A stretch of 64,000 nt of DNA from assembly GCA_036924085.1 (NCBI GenBank), contig JAVGWX010000003.1, positions 127,578,974 to 127,642,973 of the forward strand, given 5' to 3'. Origin of the DNA: Ariolimax columbianus (lineage: Eukaryota; Mollusca; Gastropoda; Stylommatophora; Arionidae). The notes beneath the pieces were generated by a model. That model worked only from the letters and a program-made list of their open reading frames with translations, searched no databases and had not been told where the DNA came from. This document shows positions 9,098 to 20,819 of the stretch, piece after piece. The translations under genes were made by a program, and so were the position numbers. How positions within the stretch are numbered: position 1 is the stretch's first letter; each line of letters opens with the position of its first letter.

Positions 9098-11366
9098 CCA
9101 AAGCATCTGTCACAATTGCTGTCAAGAATACATTTATCGATGTGGGTGATAGCTGGCATTCTCTTGTCAATCGAACTCTGTCACAATTGTTGTCAAGAAT
9201 AGATTTATCGATGTGGGTGATAGCTGGCATTCTCTTGTCAATCGAACTCTGTCACAATTGTTGTCAAGAATACATTTATCGATGTGGGTGATAGCTGGCA
9301 TTCTCTTGTCAATCGAACTCTGTCACAATTGTTGTCAAGAATACATTTATCGATGTGGGTGATAGCTGGCATTCTCTTGTCAATCGAACTCTGTCACAAT
9401 TGTTGTTAAGAATACATTTATCGATGTGGGTGATAGCTGGCATTCTCTTGTCAATCGAACTCTGTCACAATTATTGTCAAGAATACATTTATCGATGTGG
9501 GTGATAGCTGGCATTCTCTTGTCAATCGAACTCTGTCACAATTGTTGTTAAGAATACATTTATCGATGTGGGTGATAGCTGGCATTCTCTTGTCAATCGA
9601 ACTCTGTCACAATTATTGTCAAGAATACATTTATCGATGTGGGTGATAGCTGGCATTCTCTTGTCAATCGAACTCTGTCACAATTGTTGTTAAGAATACA
9701 TTTATCGATGTGGGTGATAGCTGGCATTCTCTTGTCAATCGAACTCTGTCACAATTATTGTCAAGAATACATTTATCGATGTGGGTGATAGCTGGCATAC
9801 TCTTGTCAATCGAACTCTGTCACAATTGTTGTCAAGAATACATTTATCGATGTGGGTGATAGCTGGCATTCTCTTGTCAATCGAGCTCTGTCACAATTGT
9901 TGTCAAGAATACATTTATCGATGTGGGTGATAGCTGGCATTCTCTTGTCAATCAAACTCTGTCACAATTGTTGTCAAGAATACATTTATCGATGTGGGTG
10001 ATAGCTGGCATTCTCTTGTCAATCGAACTCTGTCACAATTGTTGTCAAGAATACATTTATCGATGTGGGTGCTAGCTGGCATTCTCTTGTCAATCGAACT
10101 CTGTCACAATTGTTGTCAAGAATACATTTATTGATGTGGGTGATAGCTGGCATTCTCTTGTCAATCGAACTCTGTCACAATTGTTGTCAAGAATACATTT
10201 ATCGATGTGGGTGATAGCTGGCATTCTCTTGTCAATCGAACTCTGTCAAAATTATTGTCAAGAATACATTTATCGATGTGGGTGATAGCTGGCATTCTCT
10301 TGTCAATCGAACTCTGTCACAATTGTTGTCAAGAATACATTTATCGATGTGGGTGATAGCTGGCATTCTCTTGTCAATCGAACTCTGTCACAATTGTTGT
10401 CAAGAATACATTTATCGATGTGGGTGATAGCTGGCATTCTCTTGTCAATCGAACTCTGTCACAATTGTTATCAAGAATACATTTATCGATGTGGGTGATA
10501 GCTGGCATTCTCTTGTCAATCGAACTCTGTCACAATTGTTGTCAAGAATACATTTATCGATGTGGGTTATAGCTGGCATTCTCTTGTCAATCGAACTCTG
10601 TCACAATTGTTGTCAAGAATACTTTTATCGATGTGGGTGATAGCTGGCATTCTCTTGTCAATCGAACTCTGTCACAATTGTTGTCAAGAATACATTTATC
10701 GATGTGGGTGATAGCTGGCATTCTCTTGTCAATCGAACTCTGTCACAATTGTTGTCAAGAATACATTTATCGATGTGGGTGATAGCTGGCATTCTCTTGT
10801 CAATCGAACTCTGTCACAATTGTTGTCAAGAATAGATTTATCGATGTGGGTGATAGCTGGCATTCTCTTGTCAATCGAACTCTGTCACAATTGTTGTCAA
10901 GAATACATTTATCGATGTGGGTGATAGCTGGCATTCTCTTGTCAATCGAACTCTGTCACAATTGTTGTCAAGAATACATTTATCGATGTGGGTGATAGCT
11001 GGCATTCTCTTGTCAATCGAACTCTGTCACAATTGTTGTCAAGAATACATTTATCGATGTGGGTGATAGCTGGCATTCTCTTGTCAATCGAACTCTGTCA
11101 CAATTGTTGTCAAGAATACATTTATCGATGTGGGTGATAGCTGGCATTCTCTTGTCAATCGAACTCTGTCACAATTGTTGTCAAGAATACATTTATCGAT
11201 GTGGGTGATAGCTGGCATTCTCTTGTCAATCGAACTCTGTCACAATTGTTGTCAAGAATACATTTATCGATGTGGGTGATAGCTGGCATTCTCTTGTCAA
11301 TCGAACTCTGTCACAATTGTTGTCAAGAATACATTTATCGATGTGGGTGATAGCTGGCATTCTCTC
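9098..11366. repeat. 71-bp satellite array, 32 copies
   Basis: Tandem array of a 71-bp unit containing ATTTATCGATGTGGGTGATA and TCAATCGAACTCTGTCACAA. Landmark GTCAAGAATA lies at 9121 and again at 11322, exactly 31 periods later, so there is no net insertion or deletion over 2.2 kb. Variation is limited to point changes. Between about 9400 and 9780 units alternate between GTTGTTAAG and ATTATTGTCAAG, giving a 142-bp dimeric higher-order repeat seen three times. The first unit near 9098 is the most diverged. 71 is not a multiple of three and no protein is encoded. Confidence 0.97.
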
Positions 11367-13265
11367 TCCGTCATATTACTCCTATCCTTTCATTGTTTTT
11401 TTAAGAAAGTGTAATCCCGTAGAAGACCGTGACGTCAGCGATGCGGCGTAGAAGTCTAATTGAATTCGGTCTTAATTTACTTAGGCGATTTGACCACGTC
11501 TGTTACCCTCAGTCTTGCTGTCCCTAACATTAGATCAGGTCGACAATAATTTACAGGCTGGGTAAACGGGAGCATTTGAGACCAGTTATTGAACTCAGTG
11601 CCTTATCACAAGAAGCATCAGCTCTAGCTTTTATGTTACTCAGTTTTCAATACGTTTCATACATAATAAATTGAGAGTAGTTCTCTTTTTGAGAGACATA
11701 TAAAAGATAATGATGATGATGATGAAGAAGAAGAAGAAGAAGAAGAAATTTCACACTGAAAACGTCACGCAACAAGAGAGAAAATATATGACAAACACAT
11801 ATGTCCTACTTCTCATAGCGATGGATATGAAATGGATATTCAATCAATATTAGATGATATATTTATAGATATTCCGTGAATTTAAGAAAATGCGTGCATA
11901 TTATCTGCTCGTCAGTTGAACTGTATAATGAAAGAAACGACAGCAGTTCTCTCCTCCTCGTACCTGTCCAAGACATTGCCACTGCACTCTGCCCCAACTT
12001 CAAATCCACAATTTCCTCTTCCGAAACACCAATTCTTCAACGCCGCCCATGTCCCCCAGCCCATCTCTCCACCTTCACCTTCCCTCAAATCACCCGTATC
12101 CACCCCCACCCTTCCCCCGCCATTTTCCCTGTCGACTTGTCCGTTCTTGTTTCAGATTCAAAACTTCACGATTTTCAAAATGATTCCATCCATCACCCCA
12201 TGTTGTAGTGTCTCGCGCTATACGTTCAGTTGAAGGCAAAGTATGTCACACCCAATCTATTACCAGCCCTCAGTCCCGCTCACCCTCCCCCCTCCCCCCC
12301 CCCAATCCTCTCTGTCTCTCTACCTTCATCTATCTTCATCTACCTATCTCAACTCATCTACGCTTCCTTAAAATTCGAAACTGTCTATTTTTCCAACATC
12401 ACTTTACAATTAACCCACACAGGGCATCGAAAGGTAGTGCCTCGAGCTAAACCCCACATTGACCCACGTATGATGAGATCAAGTGATTCGATCACCCAAT
12501 CAAATCATCCCCGCACACAGCGCACATACAGATGTACAATTTAAAATTGAATTAGTATAATTCCAGGGTATGCTAGGATCGATCAAATTTGTTCGGTACG
12601 TTAAGATCCCGGGTGTAGTTTCTGCAACATTCTAGTTGTATAACATTCGGATTCTTTTTCTTAATGTTTCGATTGTTAGCCCCAACCCAACCACTACTTG
12701 AAAGGCAACCGTCTCATTATGTTTAGCTTCTACCTCGATGTTGAAATTGCCAGGAGAGCAAGGTTCCTGCTGATATGGCTCACTGGGTGATTAGGTCATG
12801 CCAGAGGTCCCAGAACATCAAAGTGAATGGTATCTCGTGTTTTTCCAAGTTCTAACAACTAACGTCTCCATTATTGCTCACTATCACTTCGATCTCAAAG
12901 AAAAAGGATATGATACTTCAAGTTATCATATCAAGACAGCCCCGTACAAATGATAAGATCTGAAAAAGTTACCATTATGGCAATCAGATAACCAAAGGGG
13001 GTGCTCACTGATGATTAATCTTATCAAGCCAAATCGAGTTCTCGTATTGTTTTGAAGCAACTGAGTGGCAGACTGGTTAGGGTTCTTTCTTCTTATGACA
13101 AATATATCGGATTGACTTCAATATAGGAGTACACTCCAGTTTACAGCTGTAAATAGAGACTTTATACTTACTTTGAAGTAAAACAATGCTAAGCGAGAGG
13201 TACGTGTAGTAGCCAATCCCCCCCCCCCCCCCCCCACCCACCCCTCTCCATTCGCAACCCCACAT
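11367..13265. other. Gene-free spacer with GAT/GAA and C-rich tracts
   Basis: Contains a (GAT)n(GAA)n microsatellite at 11709-11750, a long pyrimidine/C-rich stretch at 11940-12330 with a C run at 12290-12302, and a C run at 13220-13236. The open frames of 60-110 codons here translate to low-complexity Pro/Ser/Leu peptides and are not credible genes. Confidence 0.5.
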
Positions 13266-13269
13266 TAAC

Positions 13270-13350
13270 ATAAACTTAGTAAAATGCAGTATGCTACACT
13301 TCATCCCCGACCCGACGACAGTGTCTGCTATGGGACTACATTGGCGTCTC
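13270..13350 (+). mobile_element. SINE fragment, family S3 (plus orientation)
   Basis: The stretch around ACTTCATCCCCGACCC and CAGTGTCTGCTATGGGA is the reverse complement of the landmark region in the elements at 31845-32010 and 63420-63625 (CATAGCAGACACTGCTGTC ... GATGACGTGTTA). Only the 3'-side portion is recognisable. Confidence 0.5.
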
Positions 13351-13539
13351 TTTTCTTTGCATATGATTGGTTGTAAGCTTCTACTGCCATGGGATAAGAA
13401 AGTAAACACGACTACATAAAGCACTAACTACAGGTAAGACATGGGCATAGACAGAAATGATGAAAGTTCGTTCCTGAAATGGAAAACTAATCCGTTCAGG
13501 GCGAGGTCAAAGATTAGCTCCTACACATGGTGGGGTGTG

Positions 13540-13662
13540 GGGGTAAATGTGGGGGGGGGGGGGGGTAAGAGGTTATGCATGTGTTGTGTGCATCTGTGTG
13601 TCTATGTGTGGTATAAATAAGGGAAGAGAGATGTGGGGGGGGGGGAAGGGGTGGTTATTTTT
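13540..13662. repeat. G-run clusters
   Basis: Two uninterrupted G tracts (about 13551-13565 and 13635-13645) in a GTGT-rich context, with a C tract of similar length at 13220-13236. Such tracts can adopt G-quadruplex structure; this is inference only. Confidence 0.6.
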
Positions 13663-13804
13663 AAATAAATAGGGCGACAGAGTGGTGTTAGATTGCGTGC
13701 ACATCGTGTGTACTGTGTCGTGAAGCTTGTACTGACCAAATGTGAAGAATTGCGTGCACCACTTCCGCACTTTATCTCATTTTGTTGTTACCTTCTCTGC
13801 GGCA

Positions 13805-14200
13805 TCTTCCTCACTCTATCACATGTCCCTCCCTATCATATGTCCCTCCCTATCATATGTCCCTCCCTATCACATGTCCCTCCCTATCATATGTCCCTCT
13901 ACATAATCTCACACCGTGCGTATGCTCCCCTTCATGTTATCTTCCCCTCCCTAACATATGTCTCTCCCTATCATATGTCCCTCTACATAATCTCACACTC
14001 GGCGTATGCTCCCCTTCATGTTATCTTCCCCTCCCTAACATATGTCCCTCTCTATCTTATCTCCCTCTCTATCATATGCTCCTGCACATAATCTCAGACT
14101 CTTCGTCATCTTCCCCTTCATGTTATCTCCCCCTCCCCCCCCCCCCCCCACCCATATCATATGTCCCTCCACATAATCTCACATTCCACGACATATTCCT
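13805..14200. repeat. 18-bp minisatellite with 84/102-bp higher order
   Basis: Units built on CCTATCATATGTCCCTCC (18 bp). A longer block starting ACATAATCTCACA recurs at 13901, 13985, 14087 and 14171, that is at spacings 84, 102 (84+18) and 84. Includes a C tract at 14133-14149. Plus-strand frames 13693-14091 and 13782-14225 are repeat by-products. Confidence 0.85.
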
Positions 14201-14362
14201 CTTCATGTTATCGTCTTCTTCATGATATCTATACGCTACCTCCTTGTTATACGAACCTCTAAAAATACGCTTTTGTAACTTATTCTCAAATTGCATTACC
14301 TCATCCCACTCCACCCGTTCTCAACCATCCGCTTATAAATACCTTTTTCTCGAAAACTGCTG

Positions 14363-14403
14363 TAATAATAATAATAATAATAATAATAATACAAATAATA
14401 ATT
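14363..14403. repeat. (AAT)n microsatellite
   Basis: About nine consecutive AAT units followed by an interrupted AAATAATAAT. Confidence 0.95.
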
Positions 14404-14750
14404 TTCCCGTCGCTCCATCTGTGGAAACATATGCCAACACTCCTATAATCAGCTTTTAGAAAAGCGCGATTCCAGCCATTTGCAATGATGTCAATAATTA
14501 CGGTTCTTACACGGTGGTTGGCATACCAGGACCCAACACTCTTTAATGAACTCTATTTTGAAAGTTCTGACATATGATTTCAGCAATAACTCTAGCATCC
14601 CTGTCATGTTTTTATGTTGTAAGCTTATATTCAAGAAAGAGATCTGAGGTATGACACAGACGATATTACGGTTGGTATATATTGTATTATATGACATGAT
14701 ATTGATAACCCAGAATGAAACGACTAGTTTATAGTAGTTCATTCCCTGAA

Positions 14751-14992
14751 ATCATGAAACTTGTTTGGATATGTTTAGTTACTGCATCTTTAAAATCATA
14801 CAACTTGTTTGGATATGTTTAGTTACTGCATCTTTAAAATCATGAAACTTGTTTGGATATGTTTAGTTACTGAATCTTTAAAATCATACGATTTATTTGG
14901 ATATGTTTAGTTACTGCATCTATAAAATCATACAACTTATTTGGATATGTTTAGTTACTGCATCTTTAAAATCACACAACTTGTTTGGGATT
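14751..14992. repeat. 44-bp minisatellite
   Basis: Five and a half copies of a 44-bp unit including TTGTTTGGATATGTTTAGTT, at 14761, 14805, 14849, 14893, 14937 and a partial at 14981. Divergence is low (CATGAAAC versus CATACAAC). Confidence 0.93.
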
Positions 14993-15356
14993 ATTTTGTT
15001 GTTGAATCTGTAAACGCATTACTTTCTTGTATTGAGACGCATTCGTTACCAGGAAGACCTACTTCCGATACGGAGTGGTGTCACATGGTGTCATCGCCGG
15101 CAGTGAAATTGGGGACTAACTAAATATTCCCAGGGGTGTATAACACATAGTCTATGACAGCTTACGCTGGACTTCTAGTGTCGGGTTTATTTTAATTCTA
15201 TCAACATGAGCTGAGGTAAGATAAAAGTGTCTACCGTCCTAAAACCAAACGTTCAAAGGCAGGTGACAATAGTACGTTTACGGTAATTCATCTAGGAGAA
15301 GGTTACCTGTGACTTTAAATCACGTGTTGCCTTGCAGGTAATCTGGTCACATAAAA

Positions 15357-15358
<2 letters not shown>

Positions 15359-15396
<38 letters not shown>
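15359..15396. repeat. (GA)n microsatellite
   Basis: About nineteen GA dinucleotides. Two short perfect duplications follow: attaccttcataatatatag at 15470-15510, and ggagatccctgggttcatcg within 15665-15715. Confidence 0.95.
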
Positions 15397-15398
<2 letters not shown>

Positions 15399-15571
15399 AG
15401 CTAAATAAACAGACTTAATGAGACCAGATACACCGGGTCGAGAGGAGCTTATATCGCAGTACAACTGTGATTACCTTCATAATATATAGATTACCTTCAT
15501 AATATATAGAAAACGAAGAAGTAGTTTCTAAAGTGGCTATTACTTGACTGTTTCTCTTTCTTAGGTTTCAA

Positions 15572-15790
15572 GTATACGAAGTGGTCAAGCCGCTTTCTCT
15601 CGCGTTCATACGGTCGGGGGTTCGATTTCGAGCTGCGACGGTCGGTCCATGATTTCAATATTTTCCGGAGATCCCTGGGTTCATCGCTGGAGATCCCTGG
15701 GTTCATCGCTGGAGCTACGGAGTTCGTGCTTTGTGTGATGCTCTCGATAGATGGGGTACCCATCTGCCGAGAGAGACCGAGCTAAACAGG
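15572..15790 (+). mobile_element. tRNA-headed SINE fragment
   Basis: Contains a tRNA-like RNA polymerase III promoter: A-box-like GAAGTGGTCAAGCCG at 15578-15592 and B-box GGGGGTTCGATTTC near 15615-15628, spaced as in tRNA genes. The acceptor and anticodon arms do not fold convincingly, and the head is followed by repeat-like sequence, so this is a SINE head and not a functional tRNA gene. The head resembles the minus-strand element at 44945-45140 (GAAGTGGTTAAGCCG). Confidence 0.6.
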
Positions 15791-15799
15791 GGGAAAAAA

Positions 15800-16590
15800 A
15801 ACCGAGGCAATGAAGTCGAGCCCCCGCTGAGAGTTTTAAAAAAATGAATTTTTTAAATACACTTTTACAATACTTTTAGATATACCTTTCTTTGTATTAA
15901 TGGCCTGGTGCGGTGAAACATACTGATTCAGACCCCACCTAATGTCCTCGTTCCTGCTACTGGAAACAGATTGTGTTCCAGCAGTTTATTCAAGGAGGGG
16001 AATTGACACTGCAATCTCCACAGTAGTGAGTTTACTGAGGAGTCTCTCATTGCAATACAACCAGGCCACCTTCTCAAGTACGCCTCAGGATATAAGAAGA
16101 ACCGTTGCAACACGCTGCTAAAATACGTTGTCTACAGTTAACACAGCTTCAAACAACAATAACAACAACAACAGAACAACAACAACAACTTTTCAGTCGT
16201 TGCTGCTTTAGTTCGTAGTTAAATATATATTTCCTCTGAAAGACAATAAAAAGGGGAAATCATTAAAAAACAAAACAAATTAGAGTAATAACACAGGAAA
16301 AACTCAAGTAATCAGTTAACAAAATTCATATGGAAACAACATGTGCACACATATACTTACTTGTGTTTTGTCTGGATATTCTTCCCCATGTAGGCCTCAT
16401 GTTGATCTTATGTGCACATAAATCCTACAATGTAATCCGGGAAGCTTCAACTGTCAATATTTCAGGAATACAGGTTGTATGTCCTAGTCGCTACATCGTT
16501 AACCACGTCAATTGTAGACGACATTCGTAGATCATACACCAGAAATGTTAGCACAAGTAAATCGAACACTCAAGACACTATGTGTTGCTG
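15800..16590. other. No gene recognised; (AAC)n tract
   Basis: A (CAA/AAC)n-rich segment lies at 16145-16192. Otherwise nothing identifiable; the short open frames have no recognisable motif. Confidence 0.45.
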
Positions 16591-17400
16591 AACGCGCCGA
16601 ATGTAGATCGAATGCCTTAAATTTAGACACACTTTAAAATTAGACGGACCTAGATAAAGTGCGCCAAACGTAGACACATGTAGGTCGAGAACGTCAAATG
16701 AAGACACACGTAGATGTAGTATACCAACTGTAGACACACGTAGATGTAGTATACCAACTGTAGACACACGTAAGTCCAGCACCGCAGGCACAAATAGGTC
16801 GATTACTTCAAATTTAGACACATGTAGACCGAGCACCGCAGTCAGATGTAGATCGCATACGCTAAATGAATACACACATATAATCTACACTCCAAATGTA
16901 GATACGCATAGATTGATTACTCTAGGCAGACTTTAGGGCTGCAGAGCGCGCGAAATGTCTTCACGTATAATGAGCGAATCAAATGTAGCCACAAGTAGAT
17001 CAAGCTCGACAAAGGTAGGCAGACGTAGATCGAGCAAGATAAATACAGACACGTGTAAATTGCACACTGCAGACATGCGAATCTTGGGCACTGATTAATC
17101 AGTATTTGCTTCCTCGACTACAGGTCTCCGAGTACAGGAATTCGAGTACCAATACCCAAGTATAAGTATCAGACCATTCAATTATATTTATCTGAGTTCA
17201 GCGATTCGGCTATCGTTCTTGACTACAGGTAAACAAGAATAGGTCGAGCCCTAAGGGTTACGTATAACAGGTCCATGAATGCAGGCACTCGGTTACATAT
17301 ATCCGAATACTATTTATTCACTGCAAATCTCAGAGTACATGTATCCGACTACAGGTATAACAATGCAAGAATCGGACTGTAGGTATATAGCTATTGGATG
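16590..17400. repeat. Degenerate ~30-bp tandem array
   Basis: Ancient, highly mutated tandem repeat. The best units, GTAGACACACGTAGATGTAG plus TATACCAACT (30 bp), are perfectly duplicated at about 16710-16770. Weaker copies (tagacacatgtaggtcgaga, gtagccacaagtagatcaag) extend both ways. From about 17105 the motif drifts to forms such as gactacaggtataacaatg. It contrasts with the nearly identical arrays elsewhere and so is probably an old array no longer homogenised. Confidence 0.7.
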
Positions 17401-18285
17401 CAGACCTCACTGAAACAGACACGTGTCATTTGATTAATTGACGAATAATTAGCGATCGCAAAAAGTTAAACACTCAAAGGAAAGGCAACTGTTGAACTGG
17501 AATTCAGTTTGGTTGAACATCAGAATAAGGATGCTTCCCCACTTGGCAGAATCGGAGCAACAACCCATGCAGTAGAATCACATGAGAGATCGTTCCACTG
17601 CTCTCAACCCCCTGCAGCGTTTGACAATTCACCGTTTCTGTGTAAGAGAATTAAGGCTATATTAATAAATAGCCATGGTTGTACCTCAGTGCTACAAGCA
17701 ACATTTTAGATTAGAATAACACGGAAACCGCTGGCGCTGTTGCCTAGACATTTACATAAAATACAACTATGCTTCCAGGTAAAAACCCTAGCACTTTATC
17801 TAGTTAAAATGTAGTTTTGAAGCTTTCTTCGTTTTTTGGACGAATTCCAACTTTTTCATGCAAAGAAAAGCACTTATGTTTCCACTCCAACATTTTAATT
17901 AACCATCCATCTACGCCATATTTTCATCGCCAGAATTCACAGATAAGTTCCTGATGGCTGAAAGTTCTGTACTCTAGTTGCCGCACGAGTCTAATGGGAA
18001 GTTCTGGATTTTCTCTTTAGTTCAGGTACAGTGCTTGAAGAACACGTCTGGCGTCTGGTTATAGCATGTTTATGTGCTTAAAAAGTGTGGAACAATACGG
18101 TCACATCACGTTAACCGTAACGTAGATCGATATGAATGAAAAATGTGAGATTTTTGTCGGAGCATTTCCAAATCTATGGCAGAAACACAAACAAGGTTTA
18201 AATGTAGATTTATATGAGAACAAAGATAAATATGTACCGATGTTGTATCAATAAGTAGGTAGACGAAGATAGCATGCAATTAAAA
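17400..18285. other. No gene recognised
   Basis: Mixed-composition sequence without tandem structure or identifiable coding motif; the 66-codon frame at 17509-17709 is not recognisable. Confidence 0.4.
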
Positions 18286-18590
18286 GAGCAAACAATTACC
18301 ACAGCGAACAATGAAAACAGGGAACAATGAAAACAGCACACAATGAAAACAGAGAACAATGAAAACAGGGCATAATGAAAAGAGTGCACAATGAATACAG
18401 TGCACAATGAATACAGTGCACAATGAAAACAGCGAACAATGTAAACACCGAACAATGAAAACAGCGAACAATGTAAACAGCTAAAACTAAAAACAGCACA
18501 CAACGATAACATCACACGATGAAAACAACATCAATGAAAGCAGCGAACAATAAAAACAGCGAACAATAAAAACAGAACTTCGTTAAATTA
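18285..18590. repeat. 15-bp minisatellite
   Basis: About 20 copies of the 15-bp unit GAACAATGAAAACAG with point variants. Minus-strand frames across 18210-18515 stay open in all three phases, giving FIVHC/CSLFS-type pentapeptide repeats; they are by-products. Confidence 0.93.
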
Positions 18591-19129
18591 TTGTCAGTGA
18601 TATTTGTACAAAAAAGATCAAATCGAATCATTTGGTCCGCAAATACACTGTGCTCTCGTCGCATTAGTAGTCTAGGAAAGTGATATTGTTTGATTATCTC
18701 TCATATATTCATTAAAACTGGGGCAAAAACGTACGTCTGAAAAGTTATGATTACATCAAATCAATTTAGCATTCAGTAAGTTAGATTGTGTGCATGATAC
18801 CAGGTAGAAATAGCCGTTTACGTGTAAGTATTCCTGTATTTTGATCTAGAGCACTGTACTGGACAAAGTGCATTTCTTAGTCCACCTGTCAATCTCATTG
18901 GTTGACTCCTGAATTCCCGATTCCCGATATATCCAAACAGAAGGGCTCTTAACTTAACCATCTAATGACTGCATGGGTACTACGTGGTTAATTAATCTGT
19001 ATTGAATAAACAGTTTGTATATATTCAATACTTTCAAGATTGTTAATATTTATATATTCAACATTATTATACGGTGCAGAAAAATAGACTATGAACAAAC
19101 GGTTGAAAAACAACATAGACCATCGTAAT

Positions 19130-19410
19130 GTGGTTATACAGAAGAATATATCGCAATTCGTGGAAAGAGAAATAAAGAGATATCGACGACCTGACGAGAA
19201 TGAGCATTTTAACAGAAATTAAAATTAGGCAAGTCAAATATTTTGGTCATATAAAAAGGCACGATGCTTTATTGAAAGCATTTCTGGAGAAGCAGGTTGA
19301 AGGTAGGTGGATAAGAGGTAGGCAGCTCTATAAGTGGCACAGCAGCATAAACAAATGGACTAATCTCAGTCTGACAGAGTGTACCGTCAAGACAAGAGAC
19401 AGAGGATAGT
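19130..19410 (+). pseudogene. LINE 3'-terminal fragment
   Basis: Plus-strand relic of the C-terminal tail of a LINE polyprotein: RQVKYFGHIKRHDALLKAFL, then EKQVEGRWIRGRQLYKW (19226-19340). The family pattern is a tail following the RT thumb, with YFGHI-x-RHD and a basic GRRxRGRQ-like stretch. The RT core is absent. A second fragment of similar type follows in inverted orientation at 19495-19690, suggesting rearranged or nested insertions. Confidence 0.7.
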
Positions 19411-19494
19411 GTATATCCATTTCGGTCTACCTACGTTGAGGAGAGGGCACTTGAATTGAATGGAATTAAATGTGCAAATTATATAGGGTCTAAA

Positions 19495-19690
19495 GCAGGT
19501 TTGTCGTCTGAAATCGGGTTTGTGATTGGGGTCCCGTAGAAAAACTGTCAGTGTTCTTCGGTCCATTTGTTTGTGTAACTCTAAGCTTTTCTGTTTTTGC
19601 TTTCAGTTAGTTCCATACCTTTCAGCCATATACCATAGCTGGAATAATCGTGCTGTTAAAGGTAATAACACTTGCACTGAAAAGAGCAAC
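19495..19690 (-). pseudogene. Inverted LINE RT thumb fragment
   Basis: On the minus strand I read NSTIIPAMVYG (about 19628-19660), then after a stop a region like LKAKTEKLRVTQ and, after a frameshift, MDRRTLTVFLRDPN (about 19520-19565). This matches the region after the RT domain in which TLLYGCETW-type and MERRMLGVSLRD-type motifs occur. No intact frame exists. It lies between two plus-strand LINE fragments. Confidence 0.65.
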
Positions 19691-19905
19691 GGTCCATGAT
19701 TTTTAATGCACATTACGAAAGGTTCAATTCAGTTCTATGTGTGAACACAAAAACAAGTCTTAAGAAAATAGTATATTTCAACTTTTTATTTTTTTAATGT
19801 TTCTATTAGTCTCATAACGACATTGTTGATTGCTTTCACCGAGTCTCTATAACGCATATTCTGAGATAATGATGACCAAGGTTATGCGGAGTTGTAATAG
19901 GGGAG

Positions 19906-20098
19906 TCAAAGTTAATGGTATGAAAGTTAATGGCATGAAAGTTAATGATATGAAAGTTAATGGCATGAAAGTTAATGGTATGAAAGTTAATGGTATGAAA
20001 GTTAATAGTATGAGAGTTAATGGCATGAAAGTTAATGGTATGAAAGTTAATGGTATGAAAGTTAATGGTATGAAAGTTAATAGTATGAGAGTTAATGC
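19906..20098. repeat. 15-bp minisatellite inside LINE RT
   Basis: Thirteen copies of AAAGTTAATGGTATG with point variants (GGT/GGC, GAT, AGT, AGAG). The variant pair AATAGTATGAG appears twice, 75 bp apart, so a five-unit block was duplicated. Placed directly before motif C of the reverse transcriptase. Confidence 0.93.
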
Positions 20099-20334
20099 CA
20101 TCAAATTTGCCGATGATCAAGCGATAGTGGGAGGATCAGTAGCAACGTTGCAAATGCTGCTTGATACAAATAATAGCAGTGCCAAAAATGTTGGCATGAA
20201 AACAAACACATCGAAGACAAAGCCTTTGGTAATAACTAAGCAACATAGGCACATAAATATATCCATCTTTGAAGAAATAATCGAACAAGTACAGACGTTT
20301 ACATATTTGGGGAAAACCATAACAGAAGATACCC

Positions 20335-20402
20335 GCAAGATGGCCACAATGAGACAGAAGATGGCCACAATGAGACAGAAGATGGCCACAACGAGACAGA
20401 AA
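20335..20402. repeat. 21-bp triplication inside LINE RT
   Basis: Three copies of a 21-bp unit (aagatggccacaatgagaca plus g), at about 20337, 20358 and 20379, encoding KMATMRQ. They interrupt the segment where a TEDG-type motif normally runs into an EIKTRI-type motif. Confidence 0.9.
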
Positions 20403-20819
20403 TTAAGACAAGGATTGCAATGGCAAAAAAGGGCTTCAGAGAAAAATTGAAATTGTTAGCCTCAAAGAATTTCAGGATAGAAAAGAGGAAAATAATAATC
20501 GCCACTTATGTATGGCGAATTGCACTGTATTAGGCTGAAACATGAACTTTGGCAAAGTAGGATGAACAAATTTGGGAAGCGTTTGAAATGTGGTGCTGTC
20601 GCAGAATGGAAAGTGTAAGTTGGACAGAAAGAAGATCCAATGACAATGTACTCAATGATGTGGGCGCACAAAGACAAATATTGCATGTGATACAAAAACT
20701 TCGGTTGAGTTGGATGGGTTACAATGTGAGACATGAACGTCTTTTACAGAAGATACCAGAGGGCAAGATTCAAAGAAAGAGAGGACCGGGGCGAACAAGA
20801 CTCACGAGTTAAAGCAACA

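Larger units (their letters stand above)
19820..20815 (+). pseudogene. LINE RT fragment carrying internal in-frame minisatellites
   Basis: Open from 19830 to 20450 (206 codons) and continued in other frames to about 20815. Order: end of motif B (LSPSLYNAYSEIMMTKVM), then 13 five-residue repeats of MKVNG type (19906-20098), then the catalytic motif C (IKFADDQAIVGGSVATL, 20098-20150), thumb (KTNTSKTKPLVITK; VQTFTYLGKTITED), three copies of KMATMRQ (20335-20402), a frame-shifted EIKTRIAMAKKGFREKLKLL, then a tail with FEMWCCRRMESVSW and LRLSWMGYNVRHERLL (20588-20760). In related LINEs only a few residues separate GVKVNG from the (Y/F)ADD box, so the array is an expansion within the RT palm. The frame survives because both periods (15 and 21 bp) are multiples of three. 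Confidence 0.85.

Noticed and set aside
9098..11366. CRISPR-like array
   Set aside because: No unique spacers: the whole 71-bp period is repeated, as in a satellite. The window is also eukaryotic.
20098..20150. FADD in the peptide as a death-domain adaptor
   Set aside because: FADD here is the RT catalytic box (Y/F)ADD; no death-fold sequence is present.
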